Source: a virus. Taken from it: a DNA stretch of 64,000 bases. Shown here in pieces: positions 8,254 through 17,198 of the stretch (position 1 is its first letter; every line of letters begins with the position of its first letter). The stretch covers positions 62,001 to 126,000 of IMG/VR virus record IMGVR_UViG_3300027976_000007; one strand, 5' to 3'. The translations under genes were made by a program, and so were the position numbers. Below the pieces are notes generated by a model, which worked only from the letters and a program-made list of their open reading frames with translations, had not been told where the DNA came from and did not search any database.

Positions 8254-10109
8254 TAGGTTGAAGGTGCTTTAAATATATAAAAATCCCAAAAATTACTATC
8301 TGTTGAACCATATATAAATTCAGCTCCATAATTAAGTCGAAGAGAAGAAGACCATTGAACTGGATTTATGTCTCCCACACATATTTGAGTGTGGCCAAGC
8401 TCTCTATGGCTTCCCTCTCCATCATTAGCATAATATACTACAACATCTCCATATTCATAATAATAAGGGGGATTAATAAGGGCTGCTAATCTTTCTTTAG
8501 ATATATTAGTACCAATTTTATGTTGAGTATATCCTATCTTTGTTAGGTTGGACCAATATTCTAAATTTTGATTAGCAGCCCCTCCGGAGGGTATTTGGGT
8601 CATTGGTGGGAATTGATCTTTCAGGAACCTAACATAGTTATAAGCCATATTATAGGTCCATCTAGCACACCACCCTTTCTTCTCTCCGTCTCTCTTGAAT
8701 ACAAAATTATAACTTTTTTGCATGGCATCTCTTCTATTCTGTGAAAATAGTGCTGATGGGAGAGAAGGAACAATTTTATAAAGATCGGAATTTTCACTGG
8801 TAGGTAGTAGGTTATTTTCTCTTATAGAAGCTTTTGGATTTATGTTAGACATTAAAGGAGAAATAGGCGGTAATTTACCTTTAGTAAAAGAAGGAGTTGC
8901 TAAGGTATCAATAGAAGTAATCCAAGAACTAGAATCTACTTTATGAGAAACGCTACTAACTATAATATCTATCTCTTTTGAATCATAAGATTTAGGGAGG
9001 ACACTATCGGACATTTTGAATTTTTGGTATAATTTAATTCCCGCCAGTCCATCTAAGTCTAAAGAGAGGTTGAAAGGGAGAAAGAATGGTCCCGCTATTT
9101 GCTGAGATGGGCCGGGTGTTGATAATTCTCCTATTTTATATTGAGAGTATTCTTGGTAATTAGATTTTAAACTATCTATATTTTCATCATTGAAATGGAT
9201 CCCTCCTCCATCATGGAGAAGATATGTTTTAGATATTAAATTTTTGAGGGTTTTTTCTGTTTTAAGGGGGGTCTTCTTCGATGTATCTTGCGTTCCCGGG
9301 GCTTCAGAGTAATTTATTTTTTCTGGGATTATTCTATCTATTAATCCTTTACTATAATTAGAGAAGGAGAGAGCATTTCCCCCTACTTGGTTGGAGTTTG
9401 ATTGGGCCCCTATCACAGCTAAAGCTTTCATATCATTAGGTATTTCAGAGGATAAGTTTATTTTTCTAATAAAACTTCCCTCCAACGATGAATTGGATTC
9501 TTTTATTCCGTATATATTAAATATAGAGTATTCTGGATCTGGGGTTTTGTTTTCTTTAGGGGTTTTTTCTATAAAATTTATTTTATTTCTATCTACTTGA
9601 ATCGAAATATCATTTATACCTCCCAAAGATTCAGTTATCCCCGCATTTATGGTTTTTAAAAATTCTAATATAGTAAAGGAATCTTTATTATTATTAATAT
9701 TTTCTGATGTTATGTTACTCAACCAATCTATATTTAGGTATAAATTAAATAATCTCCCCTGAAATATATCAGATGTGGTAAAATGGTTAGGGAGATTTAA
9801 TTCCTTTAAAGTTAAACATATTCTTGGATCAGAGGATATACTTCCTTCATATGTTAAAATATAATTTTCATCAGATTCTAAATTTTCAAAATCTATATTA
9901 AACCTCAAACAAGGGATGTCTCGATCATATAGCAAAAGTCTTGATTGAATTTGAGATAAGAGATAACCGTATTTTATATAGGTTTTAGGGTTACTTGAAG
10001 AATCATCTCCCCCAGAGGATGGGATCTTAATTATAGCATCTTTTATAATAAAAGTCTTACCCTCAAGAGATATCTTTTTAGGAAAGGTTGTATATACGCT
10101 GTTATCCAT
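8253..10109 (-). CDS. Baseplate hub protein with C-terminal CHAP/NlpC-P60-like tail lysin
   Basis: 618 residues. The first 420 or so look like the second half of a gp27-type hub: beta-rich, with a conserved late block (LPFNLSLDLDGLAGIKLYQ, about 344-362) and a SVSHKVDSSSWITSI strand typical of hub domains. The C terminus carries a cysteine amidase/peptidase: C481 in GWCARWTY, YEYGDVVVYY at 551-560, and H573 in LGHTQICVGD, the Cys-His arrangement of CHAP/NlpC-P60 enzymes. It would cut host peptidoglycan during injection, replacing the T4 gp5 lysozyme. It starts two bases after the stop of the other hub gene, so hub and lysin are made together. Confidence 0.75.
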   Translation of the reverse strand: MDNSVYTTFPKKISLEGKTFIIKDAIIKIPSSGGDDSSSNPKTYIKYGYLLSQIQSRLLLYDRDIPCLRFNIDFENLESDENYILTYEGSISSDPRICLTLKELNLPNHFTTSDIFQGRLFNLYLNIDWLSNITSENINNNKDSFTILEFLKTINAGITESLGGINDISIQVDRNKINFIEKTPKENKTPDPEYSIFNIYGIKESNSSLEGSFIRKINLSSEIPNDMKALAVIGAQSNSNQVGGNALSFSNYSKGLIDRIIPEKINYSEAPGTQDTSKKTPLKTEKTLKNLISKTYLLHDGGGIHFNDENIDSLKSNYQEYSQYKIGELSTPGPSQQIAGPFFLPFNLSLDLDGLAGIKLYQKFKMSDSVLPKSYDSKEIDIIVSSVSHKVDSSSWITSIDTLATPSFTKGKLPPISPLMSNINPKASIRENNLLPTSENSDLYKIVPSLPSALFSQNRRDAMQKSYNFVFKRDGEKKGWCARWTYNMAYNYVRFLKDQFPPMTQIPSGGAANQNLEYWSNLTKIGYTQHKIGTNISKERLAALINPPYYYEYGDVVVYYANDGEGSHRELGHTQICVGDINPVQWSSSLRLNYGAEFIYGSTDSNFWDFYIFKAPST

Positions 10110-10111
10110 TA

Positions 10112-11176
10112 CTATTTTGCCTCTATAACTTTATTATTACGTTTTAATTTTTCTGTTGAATATTGGGGGATTAATTGGGATGCATCATATAGTAATTTAT
10201 CTATAAAAGATCTATCTCGATTAGATATTAAAACATTATCTTCATCTTCCTTATCTTCATCTTCCCCCCAACCCACATTTATTCCTGCTTTTAAAGACTC
10301 AATAATATCCCCTACAGAAGTAATAGTTATTTCACAACTATAACTCCCATCATTATCTAAAGCCCAACTGAAGTTAGAAACTTTCCCTAATATAGCCTCA
10401 TAGTTTCCTTTCTTATCTTTCTTTTCCACATCTATAACCTCATACATTTCATCTTGATTTATCCCTTTTAAGAATTTTATAAGAGGGTCTGAATGGAAAG
10501 TGTCCATTTTTTGTATAGTGTTATTTTTATCGAAAAAATGACTCCATCCAAATTCTAAAAGTAAAGTATATCCCGGTCTCATATATAATATATCTATAAT
10601 TTGGAGTTGGTTTTTACTAAAACATTTTATACTTATAGTGGATTCTGCTAATGTCCCATTATTTAGATATTTTGTAGTAGCTTGAGTTATACCAGGTAAA
10701 GGGATATATCCTCTTTCACTTGTTCCTAACCACCCATAAGATCCTTGGTTATTAAATTCCTGAGAATTTATCCCGGAATTTAACCCTAAATATTTATATT
10801 CTCCATTATTAAGGCCATCAGATACAGCCCCCCCAAATAATATACAGTTTCGGGCTAAATCACTTCCTTCAACCACAGGCCAATTTTCACTTAAAAGTTT
10901 TTGAATTATAGATGAAGGATCATTCACCTTAGGGGTAGGGGTTAAATTCGCGAAACTATAGTTTGAGTTGGGTATTATGTTGATGGAAAAAGGATTATGA
11001 TCATAGTGGTATAAAGAAGTATTAGAGAGATTTATAGAACTGGCCAACCTAATCCAAGGGGTTTTGGTGTTATATACTTGCAAGTTATGAGGATCTGTTG
11101 AGGTTCCTAATATCTTCTGTCTAGTTTCTATTTGTTCCTTTACCCAAGGGCTAAAAGGCTCTCCGAATATACTCAT
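10112..11176 (-). CDS. Baseplate hub protein, N-terminal half (gp27-like)
   Basis: 354 residues, beginning with SIFGEPFSPWVKEQIETRQ, a start seen in hub proteins of large T4-type phages. It contains a GRPGY-like loop (ILYMRPGYTLLLEFGW) and a strand block ending in SYSCEITITSVGDIIESL, both typical of the hub ring. The C-terminal end is acidic and charged (GEDEDKEDEDN). Only two bases separate it from the next hub gene; the two together make about 970 residues, the size of a single hub polypeptide in some phages. I cannot tell whether the split is ancestral or a recent gene fission. Neighbours are a LysM protein upstream and the tail lysin downstream. Confidence 0.65.
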   Translation of the reverse strand: MSIFGEPFSPWVKEQIETRQKILGTSTDPHNLQVYNTKTPWIRLASSINLSNTSLYHYDHNPFSINIIPNSNYSFANLTPTPKVNDPSSIIQKLLSENWPVVEGSDLARNCILFGGAVSDGLNNGEYKYLGLNSGINSQEFNNQGSYGWLGTSERGYIPLPGITQATTKYLNNGTLAESTISIKCFSKNQLQIIDILYMRPGYTLLLEFGWSHFFDKNNTIQKMDTFHSDPLIKFLKGINQDEMYEVIDVEKKDKKGNYEAILGKVSNFSWALDNDGSYSCEITITSVGDIIESLKAGINVGWGEDEDKEDEDNVLISNRDRSFIDKLLYDASQLIPQYSTEKLKRNNKVIEAK

Positions 11177-11179
11177 TTT

Positions 11180-11503
11180 TTAAAGACCATTTAATAATTT
11201 ATAGTTTGTAAGGATTGAATTTAAGTTTGTAGGGATCCTTATTTGGGATCCTTCTAATATAGAAAGAGAACCGAAGTTAATAATATCAGGATTAGCTATA
11301 GATATTATCCAATATAAAGTGACATCTTTATAGAATTGTTGAGCTAAAATATCTAACCTGTCTCCAAATTCGGTTATTACATATATATCATTTTCATCTA
11401 ATGGAACTGTTGGATATTTTACTCCCTTATATGCAAGAGAATTACCACCCCTTAAGTCTTCATTTAGGTTCCTTATTTGTTTTATGTTAGAATATCTATT
11501 CAT
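11180..11503 (-). CDS. LysM-like baseplate protein (tail protein X / gp53-like)
   Basis: 107 residues. The segment from about 40 to 95 is LysM-like: YVITEFGDRLDILAQQFYKD, then TLYWIISIANPDI, then ILEGSQIRIP. In contractile tails a small LysM protein (gpX of P2, or the LysM part of T4 gp53) lies between the tube-initiation proteins and the hub, which is exactly its place here. It should help connect the hub to the wedges, or to cell wall. It starts two bases after the large upstream gene and ends three bases before the hub gene. Confidence 0.7.
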   Translation of the reverse strand: MNRYSNIKQIRNLNEDLRGGNSLAYKGVKYPTVPLDENDIYVITEFGDRLDILAQQFYKDVTLYWIISIANPDIINFGSLSILEGSQIRIPTNLNSILTNYKLLNGL

Positions 11504-11505
11504 TA

Positions 11506-14037
11506 TTATAGATTAGGAAGGGATATATATCTTTCTAAGGAATTGTTTAGGTTTTTAACCTTTTGAGGAAGGAAGTTATGGATTGGGACAAATGAAAAAC
11601 CACTTACTTCTATTCTGTGAGGTAGTTCTGTTAGATCTTTGTCTTTACCACCTTCTTCATTTATACCTATTTCCCAAGTAGTATCATCAGGAATTGTATA
11701 TGTTAAGGATTTTATAAAACCCGGCTGTTCATATATATAACCTCCTACAGTTAGTTTCACTAAAGTACCTCTCATAAACCCTGAGGCTGAATAGTCTGGG
11801 GCTAAGATAGAAGCTAAATAATTTAATTTTTTATACATTGGGATAAGCTCTGGTCTAGATTGAGCCATCACCGTAAAAGATAATGAAATGTCTCTATCAA
11901 ATCCACTATAGTTGTATAAAGTATCCCCTCTACCTACATAGTTTACAGCATCCCATTTAGCCCCGTAACTATCTGAAAAACCCTTTATTAAGGCTCTGAA
12001 GTGGAGATTTATAGATTCTCCATTTACATCGTCGTTGTTTATAGTTGATATTTTAAATTTAACTAAATCACTAATAGATTCAGGGGACGGAGGGTTTGAA
12101 GATGGATAAGGTAATAATGAAGTGATTTTATCTAAAGCATCTTTAGAAGTTTGAGATGAATATTTGTATACGTTTTTAGATGTACCTTGATTATTATTCC
12201 ATAATCCGGGATCCCCTAAATTTACCCTATTTTCTATGTTTTTCCCATTACTGGGTAAGTATGAAGGAGATAAAGAAATTATTTTACTTATACCCTCTTC
12301 TACATTAATTTTTTTTCTAAAATCCTCTTTTACTCCTTGCCCTATCTCAGATTCAGAAATAATCTTAGAAGTATCTTGGATTTTTTTAGTTCCCTGCCAA
12401 TATTCTCCACCCAAAGGGATACCATTAAGGATGAGAGTATTATTTACCCCCGTTAAATTCCCTCCATTATCAGGGATGGGGTTATGTGTTTTTAGGTACT
12501 CTATATAAGAATCTAAAGATTTTTTATCTTCTGCTGATATTAAACTAGATGAAGTAGCCGTTTTAGTAACTCCTAATATTTTATTGGATATTAGTTTTTC
12601 AGTACTGAATATTGGATCTAATTTAGGATCAAACTCAGGGTTGTTTATCCCTGTTCTTTGATCTGTAAAGGGAATTATTGTTGATCCTATCCCTAATATA
12701 GATCCGGGACCTCCTGGATATTCTCTTATATTGTTATTATTTTTCTTTATCTGGGAAGTGTACCATATATTTAATAGTCTGTTTGAGAAACCCGCACCTA
12801 AAGATGATTTAATAATAGTAATATAAGAATTATTAGGATTATATTCGGATCCTAATATTTGAGGTGAATCTAATAGAAATTCATCTTTAATTATTTCTTT
12901 AGTAAAAGTTAAAGGAAGTTTTTCTAGGTCTTCTTCTTTTTGAGTTTTTATTATACTAGAATAGGAGTTTATCCCTAGACCAGGAAAAGAAGAATTATTC
13001 GTAATAGGTATTATCCCTAAGTGGTTTAAATGGCCCCCAAAAGAAGAAATACCAGATTGGGCTATAGTAGATAAGGGAGAATAAATTCCTTGATTTATAT
13101 TCCCCCCACCATATCCTATCCCTTTAGAAGCTTCCGTTTTTACTGCAGTCCTAGATAAAATATTCTCTTTTAGGGTGAAAAGAAGTCCTTTTAGTTTTTC
13201 AGTACTGAATATTGGATCTAATTTAGGATCAAACTTAGGGTTGTTTACCCCTGTTCTTTGATCTGTAAAGGGAATTATTGTTGATCCTATCCCTAATATA
13301 GATCCGGGACCTCCTGAATATTCTAATATATTGTTATTATTTTTCTCTATCTGGGAAGTGTACCATATATTTAATAGTCTGTTTGAGAAACCCGCACCTA
13401 AAGATGATTTAATAATAGTAATATAAGGATTATTAGGATTATATTCGGATCCTAATATTTGAGGTGAATCTAATAGAAATTCATCTTTAATTATTTCTTT
13501 AGTAAAAGTTAAAGGAAGTTTTTCTAGGTCTTCTTCTTTTTGAGTTTTTATTATACTAGAATAGGAGTTTATCCCTAGACCAGGAAAAGAAGAATTATTC
13601 GTAATAGGTATTATCCCTAAGTGGTTTAAATGGCCCCCAAAAGAAGAAATACCAGATTGGGCTATAGTAGATAAGGGAGAATAAATTCCTTGATTTATAT
13701 TCCCCCCACCATATCCTATCCCTTTAGAAGCTTCCGTTTTTACTGCAGTCCTAGATAAAATATTCTCTTTTAGGGTGAAAAGAAGTCCTTGTGGTGATTT
13801 TAGATCGAAAAACATTTGAGTTAATCTACTTACATCCTCTACAGATTTGAAATGTAGCTTAGGTGAAAGTAAACCCCCGCTTAATAAAACATCAGGACCT
13901 CCAGTGCTTAAAATTCCAGACCCTTCTCCTTCAGGGATAGATTTTTGAATATAAGGTTGATTGCTCGAACCTCCATATTTTTTATCTCTCCCATATTTAA
14001 GGGATTTTAGATCTGTTTTAAGTTCAATTAAAGCCAT
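11506..14037 (-). CDS. Baseplate tube-initiator-like structural protein with 200-residue tandem duplication
   Basis: 843 residues. The C-terminal 200 residues hold the conserved part: VGRGDTLYNYSGFDRDISLS, ELIPMYKKLNYLAS and LVKLTVGGYIYEQPGF, a tube-like beta-barrel seen in baseplate proteins at the base of the tail tube (gp48/gp54 role; inferred). The middle is occupied by two nearly identical 200-residue blocks encoded by a 600-bp tandem repeat, rich in Gly, Ser, Asn and Ile. Position between tape measure and LysM/hub genes supports a hub-proximal location. The single-copy form would be about 643 residues. Which T4 gene it corresponds to is not certain. Confidence 0.55.
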   Translation of the reverse strand: MALIELKTDLKSLKYGRDKKYGGSSNQPYIQKSIPEGEGSGILSTGGPDVLLSGGLLSPKLHFKSVEDVSRLTQMFFDLKSPQGLLFTLKENILSRTAVKTEASKGIGYGGGNINQGIYSPLSTIAQSGISSFGGHLNHLGIIPITNNSSFPGLGINSYSSIIKTQKEEDLEKLPLTFTKEIIKDEFLLDSPQILGSEYNPNNPYITIIKSSLGAGFSNRLLNIWYTSQIEKNNNNILEYSGGPGSILGIGSTIIPFTDQRTGVNNPKFDPKLDPIFSTEKLKGLLFTLKENILSRTAVKTEASKGIGYGGGNINQGIYSPLSTIAQSGISSFGGHLNHLGIIPITNNSSFPGLGINSYSSIIKTQKEEDLEKLPLTFTKEIIKDEFLLDSPQILGSEYNPNNSYITIIKSSLGAGFSNRLLNIWYTSQIKKNNNNIREYPGGPGSILGIGSTIIPFTDQRTGINNPEFDPKLDPIFSTEKLISNKILGVTKTATSSSLISAEDKKSLDSYIEYLKTHNPIPDNGGNLTGVNNTLILNGIPLGGEYWQGTKKIQDTSKIISESEIGQGVKEDFRKKINVEEGISKIISLSPSYLPSNGKNIENRVNLGDPGLWNNNQGTSKNVYKYSSQTSKDALDKITSLLPYPSSNPPSPESISDLVKFKISTINNDDVNGESINLHFRALIKGFSDSYGAKWDAVNYVGRGDTLYNYSGFDRDISLSFTVMAQSRPELIPMYKKLNYLASILAPDYSASGFMRGTLVKLTVGGYIYEQPGFIKSLTYTIPDDTTWEIGINEEGGKDKDLTELPHRIEVSGFSFVPIHNFLPQKVKNLNNSLERYISLPNL
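12591..13190 (-). repeat. 600-bp in-frame tandem duplication, downstream copy
   Basis: This block repeats 13191-13790 with exactly 600-base spacing. By eye there are seven mismatches, all between about 12637 and 12829; the remaining 360 bases or so are identical. The copy encodes 200 residues in frame. Confidence 0.95.
13191..13790 (-). repeat. 600-bp in-frame tandem duplication, upstream copy
   Basis: Partner of 12591-13190. The boundaries are sharp: identity stops at the base before 12591 and at the base after 13790. All seven differences from the other copy change the protein (P/S, E/K, L/R by two bases, S/P, V/I, K/E). Confidence 0.95.
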
Positions 14038-14151
14038 TTAAGGTTTTGGTTTAAAAATGTCGCCTTTTATCGCATTAAATAAAATAGGTATATAAGGTAT
14101 TGAATCATATAAGACTATTAATATAATACGTTAATCCTCCGTTAATATGAA

Positions 14152-14376
14152 TTAAAATGACGCACCCTCGGGTGAATTATCTCTATAATTATATGAAGGA
14201 ACTTGTCCATTTAAATCTAGATTTGAAGGTTGCCTTAATGACACATTATCCGGAATACCGTTTAAAGAATAACTATAATGTAGTTTTGAATCTATACTAA
14301 CAGTTACTGGAGGGGTAGACCCATTGAAGGTTGAAAGGTTAGATCCTTGTGATTGAAGTTTATTAAGTAATGGCAT
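14152..14376 (-). CDS. Small conserved-looking structural-region protein, function unknown
   Basis: 74 residues, rich in Ser, Asn, Leu and Pro, with no cysteine, no membrane segment and no recognisable domain. It begins MPLLNKLQSQGSNLSTFNG and contains VTVSIDSKLHYSY. It lies between the tape measure and the tube-initiator-like gene and has an exact ATATTTATAA motif 20 bases before its start, so it is probably expressed as a late virion or assembly protein. The 114 bases after it, 14038-14151, hold no open frame that I can support. Confidence 0.55.
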   Translation of the reverse strand: MPLLNKLQSQGSNLSTFNGSTPPVTVSIDSKLHYSYSLNGIPDNVSLRQPSNLDLNGQVPSYNYRDNSPEGASF

Positions 14377-14396
14377 TTGTTTAAAATTTTATTTTG

Positions 14397-14406
14397 TTAT
14401 AAATAT
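14397..14406 (-). promoter_or_regulatory. ATATTTATAA motif upstream of the 74-residue protein
   Basis: Exact copy of the recurrent motif, 20 bases before the start codon and abutting the tape-measure stop codon region. Candidate late promoter element. Confidence 0.5.
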
Positions 14407-16937
14407 TAACCCATTCTAGAAGTATTTAGGGCTAAAGATTTTCCTACTTTATTTCCATCTAAATAAACATCCCCTTCCATTTTTACTGCGGCTATTAGCT
14501 CATCTAATTTAGAATATAATTTTTCTAAAGATATAGCTGGGGATGTTGTGTTTTGAGATTGTTGGGTCTTATTAGATAATAAATTTGGAGCCGCTATTAA
14601 ATCATCATTGGGGGATAGTTCAAATAAACCTCCTTCTTTAGTAGACACTCGAGTTTTGCCTTTTGAGGGGGACATTACATCACCTGCTTTATCATAAACT
14701 ATTTTTCCTATCCCTGCAGCCAATCCTATTCCTACCAAAGCCGCTACAGGGTGTGCTATAGTATAGGCTACAGCCTGGGCTACCATTTGAGCTAATTTAC
14801 TTTTCCCTAATATTAAACTTAACTTCTCAGTTATCAATTTACGTTTTTCTATAGTTTCTATTGCGAAAGACATATTTCTCGTAGCTTTCATAGTCCCATA
14901 AAGTGTGGCTAAGGTTAATACTACCCCACCAAGAGTTGCCTCCCAACCCTTAATACCTTCAAGGTTCCCTTCTATTAATCCTCCTATAATTTTGAAGGCT
15001 GAAGTTATAGGAGTCAACAACAAACCTATTCCTGCGATAGCGGGTGCTAGCATACTAACTATAGGGTTAATTATATCCATTAAAGGAATAGCCATGCTTG
15101 TAAAAACGTCTTTTAATTTTTCTGTAGATTCTCTTATTTTATCTGAATTGGAAGCTTGTTCTCTTAATCCTTCAAGTTTTTTATCTTGGAGTTCAGCTAA
15201 GGCTCCCTCTTGACCTAGAATATCTATTCGAGATTGGAGGATTTTAGCATCTTTTTCAGCTTGTTCTCCAGTAGCTCCTTTTAATTGTTCCCTGATAAAT
15301 AATGAATCTGCTAATTGATCTTTAGTCATTCCAACAGCTTTAGCTAAAGCTTCTTGTTCTATTCTATTTAAGTTTCCAAACGCAGCGGCTGTCCCTACTT
15401 GTTTCGCTATTTCAGAGGCTACACCCGCCAGATTATTATCTAAAGCATATTGTCGTGCTTTTTCCAAGTTAAGATTTCTTCCTAATATCAACTCCGCACT
15501 CATTTCAGCTTGTATGGAATCTTGGAAGTTTAATAAACTATCAGCTATGGAATTTACCTGGTCTAACTCCATACCTAAAGACTTTGCTGTAGCTACGGCC
15601 TCAGCTATAAGCCCTGGATTTTGACCTAATGAAAGAGTGATTGAAGATGAAACTTTTCCTATCCCTTTTAATAATTCTTTTTCGTTTAATAATACTCCGT
15701 TTTTAAGGGAAGCGATTTTAGCTTGAGCCATAAACTCCTTAGTAATATCGTTTACAGGTTTTCCAGAACTTATTGAGATTTTACCTAAAGCAATCATTTC
15801 TTCGTTAGTGAATCCTGCCATGTCTTTTAAGGCACTCATCTGTACTAACATATCTTTATTTAACATGACTCCGGTTCCTAAGGAATCATTCATTTTTGTT
15901 AACATTTCAGAAAGGTCTTTGGATGATACAAAGTTTTCTCCTGAAGCTTTTGCCGCCTCGTTAAGTTCTTTATGGAATCCAGTAGCTTCTTTATATGAAA
16001 CCCCCATCCCTTTAGCCATACTTCCTACGACTTGATCTACTTCCATTATAGAAGAAACCAATAACCCTAATAAGGCTATGGGTCCTAAGGCGGTCATTAA
16101 ATTAGCTCCAAGACTCTTAACTCCTGCCATAAGAGGGGATAGAGATTTAACATCTGGGATGTTTATTATAGATTCCTCCCCCGCCTGGGACGCAGCCTCT
16201 TGAGAGGTCATTCCTTCTTTTCTTTTTTCTTTATATAATCTCTTTTTTTCCTCCCACCTCCTCTCTAATGTTATTTTTTTAGCGGTTTCAGAACTAATGC
16301 CTTTAATATCTCCAAATGCTTCTTTATTATATATAGCTTGTTGTCTAGAAGCTTCAGCCGCTTCTCCAAAGGAGGTGGAATATGATCTTAATCCAGGGAT
16401 GCTTTTAGCTATATCATTAAAAGCCGCAAAGGAACCTACCCCAAAACTTCTTTGAATTTCTTCAGAATGGCTTTCTATGATAGCCAATTCGTTTCTAGTA
16501 CGAACTATATTAGCTAATTGCTCCTCAATATTTTGAGCTTGAATGTCTGACCCTTCTACCCCAGACATAAGAAATTTAGCCTGAAGTTGATCCAGAAGTT
16601 GGGCTTGTTTAGTTAAGGATAATCTTTTTTCTGTTAATTGGTTTTTTGTAGATTCTAATCCTAAACTATCTTTTTGGATTGAATATACAGATTCAATTTC
16701 TTTAGTTATTTTGGAAGTAAGGGAAGATAAGGATCTTTGTTCGGTATTTAACCTTTTCGCAAATTTTGATTGGCTTTTAATAGAATTATTAATATCCTGT
16801 TGGGTATCTAAAACTGTTGAAGAAATACCAGCCCTTTCTCTTAATATCTCAAGTATAGCTTTACCTATCTCATGTTCCTCCGTTAAGGAATTGTTAAGAT
16901 TTTCTTGATCATTTATATTCTCCGGGGTTACTGCCAT
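14406..16937 (-). CDS. Tail tape measure protein
   Basis: 843 residues. The N-terminal third is charged and coiled-coil-like (long runs of E, K, Q and L), followed by hydrophobic segments typical of tape measures: ALGPIALLGLLVSSI near 285, MLAPAIAGIGLLLTPI near 635, and AALVGIGLAAGIGKIVY near 740. Between these lie long Ala/Lys/Leu helical stretches. It follows the sheath, tube and chaperone genes, the canonical place for the protein that sets tail length. By the usual rule of about 0.15 nm per residue the tail would be about 125 nm long; this is an estimate. No peptidase domain is visible in it. Confidence 0.85.
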   Translation of the reverse strand: MAVTPENINDQENLNNSLTEEHEIGKAILEILRERAGISSTVLDTQQDINNSIKSQSKFAKRLNTEQRSLSSLTSKITKEIESVYSIQKDSLGLESTKNQLTEKRLSLTKQAQLLDQLQAKFLMSGVEGSDIQAQNIEEQLANIVRTRNELAIIESHSEEIQRSFGVGSFAAFNDIAKSIPGLRSYSTSFGEAAEASRQQAIYNKEAFGDIKGISSETAKKITLERRWEEKKRLYKEKRKEGMTSQEAASQAGEESIINIPDVKSLSPLMAGVKSLGANLMTALGPIALLGLLVSSIMEVDQVVGSMAKGMGVSYKEATGFHKELNEAAKASGENFVSSKDLSEMLTKMNDSLGTGVMLNKDMLVQMSALKDMAGFTNEEMIALGKISISSGKPVNDITKEFMAQAKIASLKNGVLLNEKELLKGIGKVSSSITLSLGQNPGLIAEAVATAKSLGMELDQVNSIADSLLNFQDSIQAEMSAELILGRNLNLEKARQYALDNNLAGVASEIAKQVGTAAAFGNLNRIEQEALAKAVGMTKDQLADSLFIREQLKGATGEQAEKDAKILQSRIDILGQEGALAELQDKKLEGLREQASNSDKIRESTEKLKDVFTSMAIPLMDIINPIVSMLAPAIAGIGLLLTPITSAFKIIGGLIEGNLEGIKGWEATLGGVVLTLATLYGTMKATRNMSFAIETIEKRKLITEKLSLILGKSKLAQMVAQAVAYTIAHPVAALVGIGLAAGIGKIVYDKAGDVMSPSKGKTRVSTKEGGLFELSPNDDLIAAPNLLSNKTQQSQNTTSPAISLEKLYSKLDELIAAVKMEGDVYLDGNKVGKSLALNTSRMG

Positions 16938-16955
16938 TTATTTTGTTTATACATA

Positions 16956-17198
16956 TTAAGGTTTAGGGTTTTTTATAAAATTCCCGTCACTATCAAAAAA
17001 ATCTTTACCTTTAGGTTTTGATGATGGGATATCTTCTTTATTAAAATCCTGGATTTGTTTTAAAGTATAATTCCTTAACCAAATAGGCATATTATATAGG
17101 ATTTCATAAGAGAAACCTCCCCTACCATGAAATGTTATTTCATGAAGGGTTTTAAAAAGGTTTTGCCTAAAAATTTGGAGATTTTCAATAGTCAGGCC
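16956..17198 (-). CDS. Probable frameshift extension of the tail assembly chaperone (gp51-like)
   Basis: This reading frame has no usable ATG near its beginning, but continues the chaperone in another frame. After a run of seven T on the coding strand (17199-17205) a +1 (or -2) shift gives 80 more residues: GLTIENLQIFRQNLFKTLHE, then ITFHGRGGFSYEILYNMPIW, then LRNYTLKQIQDF, ending in NPKP and TAA. The pattern GGF..E....MP.WLR is like the downstream half of tail assembly chaperones, made as a fusion in many phages. The open frame starts after a TAG at 17214-17216. The tape measure follows 18 bases after its stop. Independent initiation at a rare start codon is the alternative. Confidence 0.6.
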   Translation of the reverse strand, partial: GLTIENLQIFRQNLFKTLHEITFHGRGGFSYEILYNMPIWLRNYTLKQIQDFNKEDIPSSKPKGKDFFDSDGNFIKNPKP

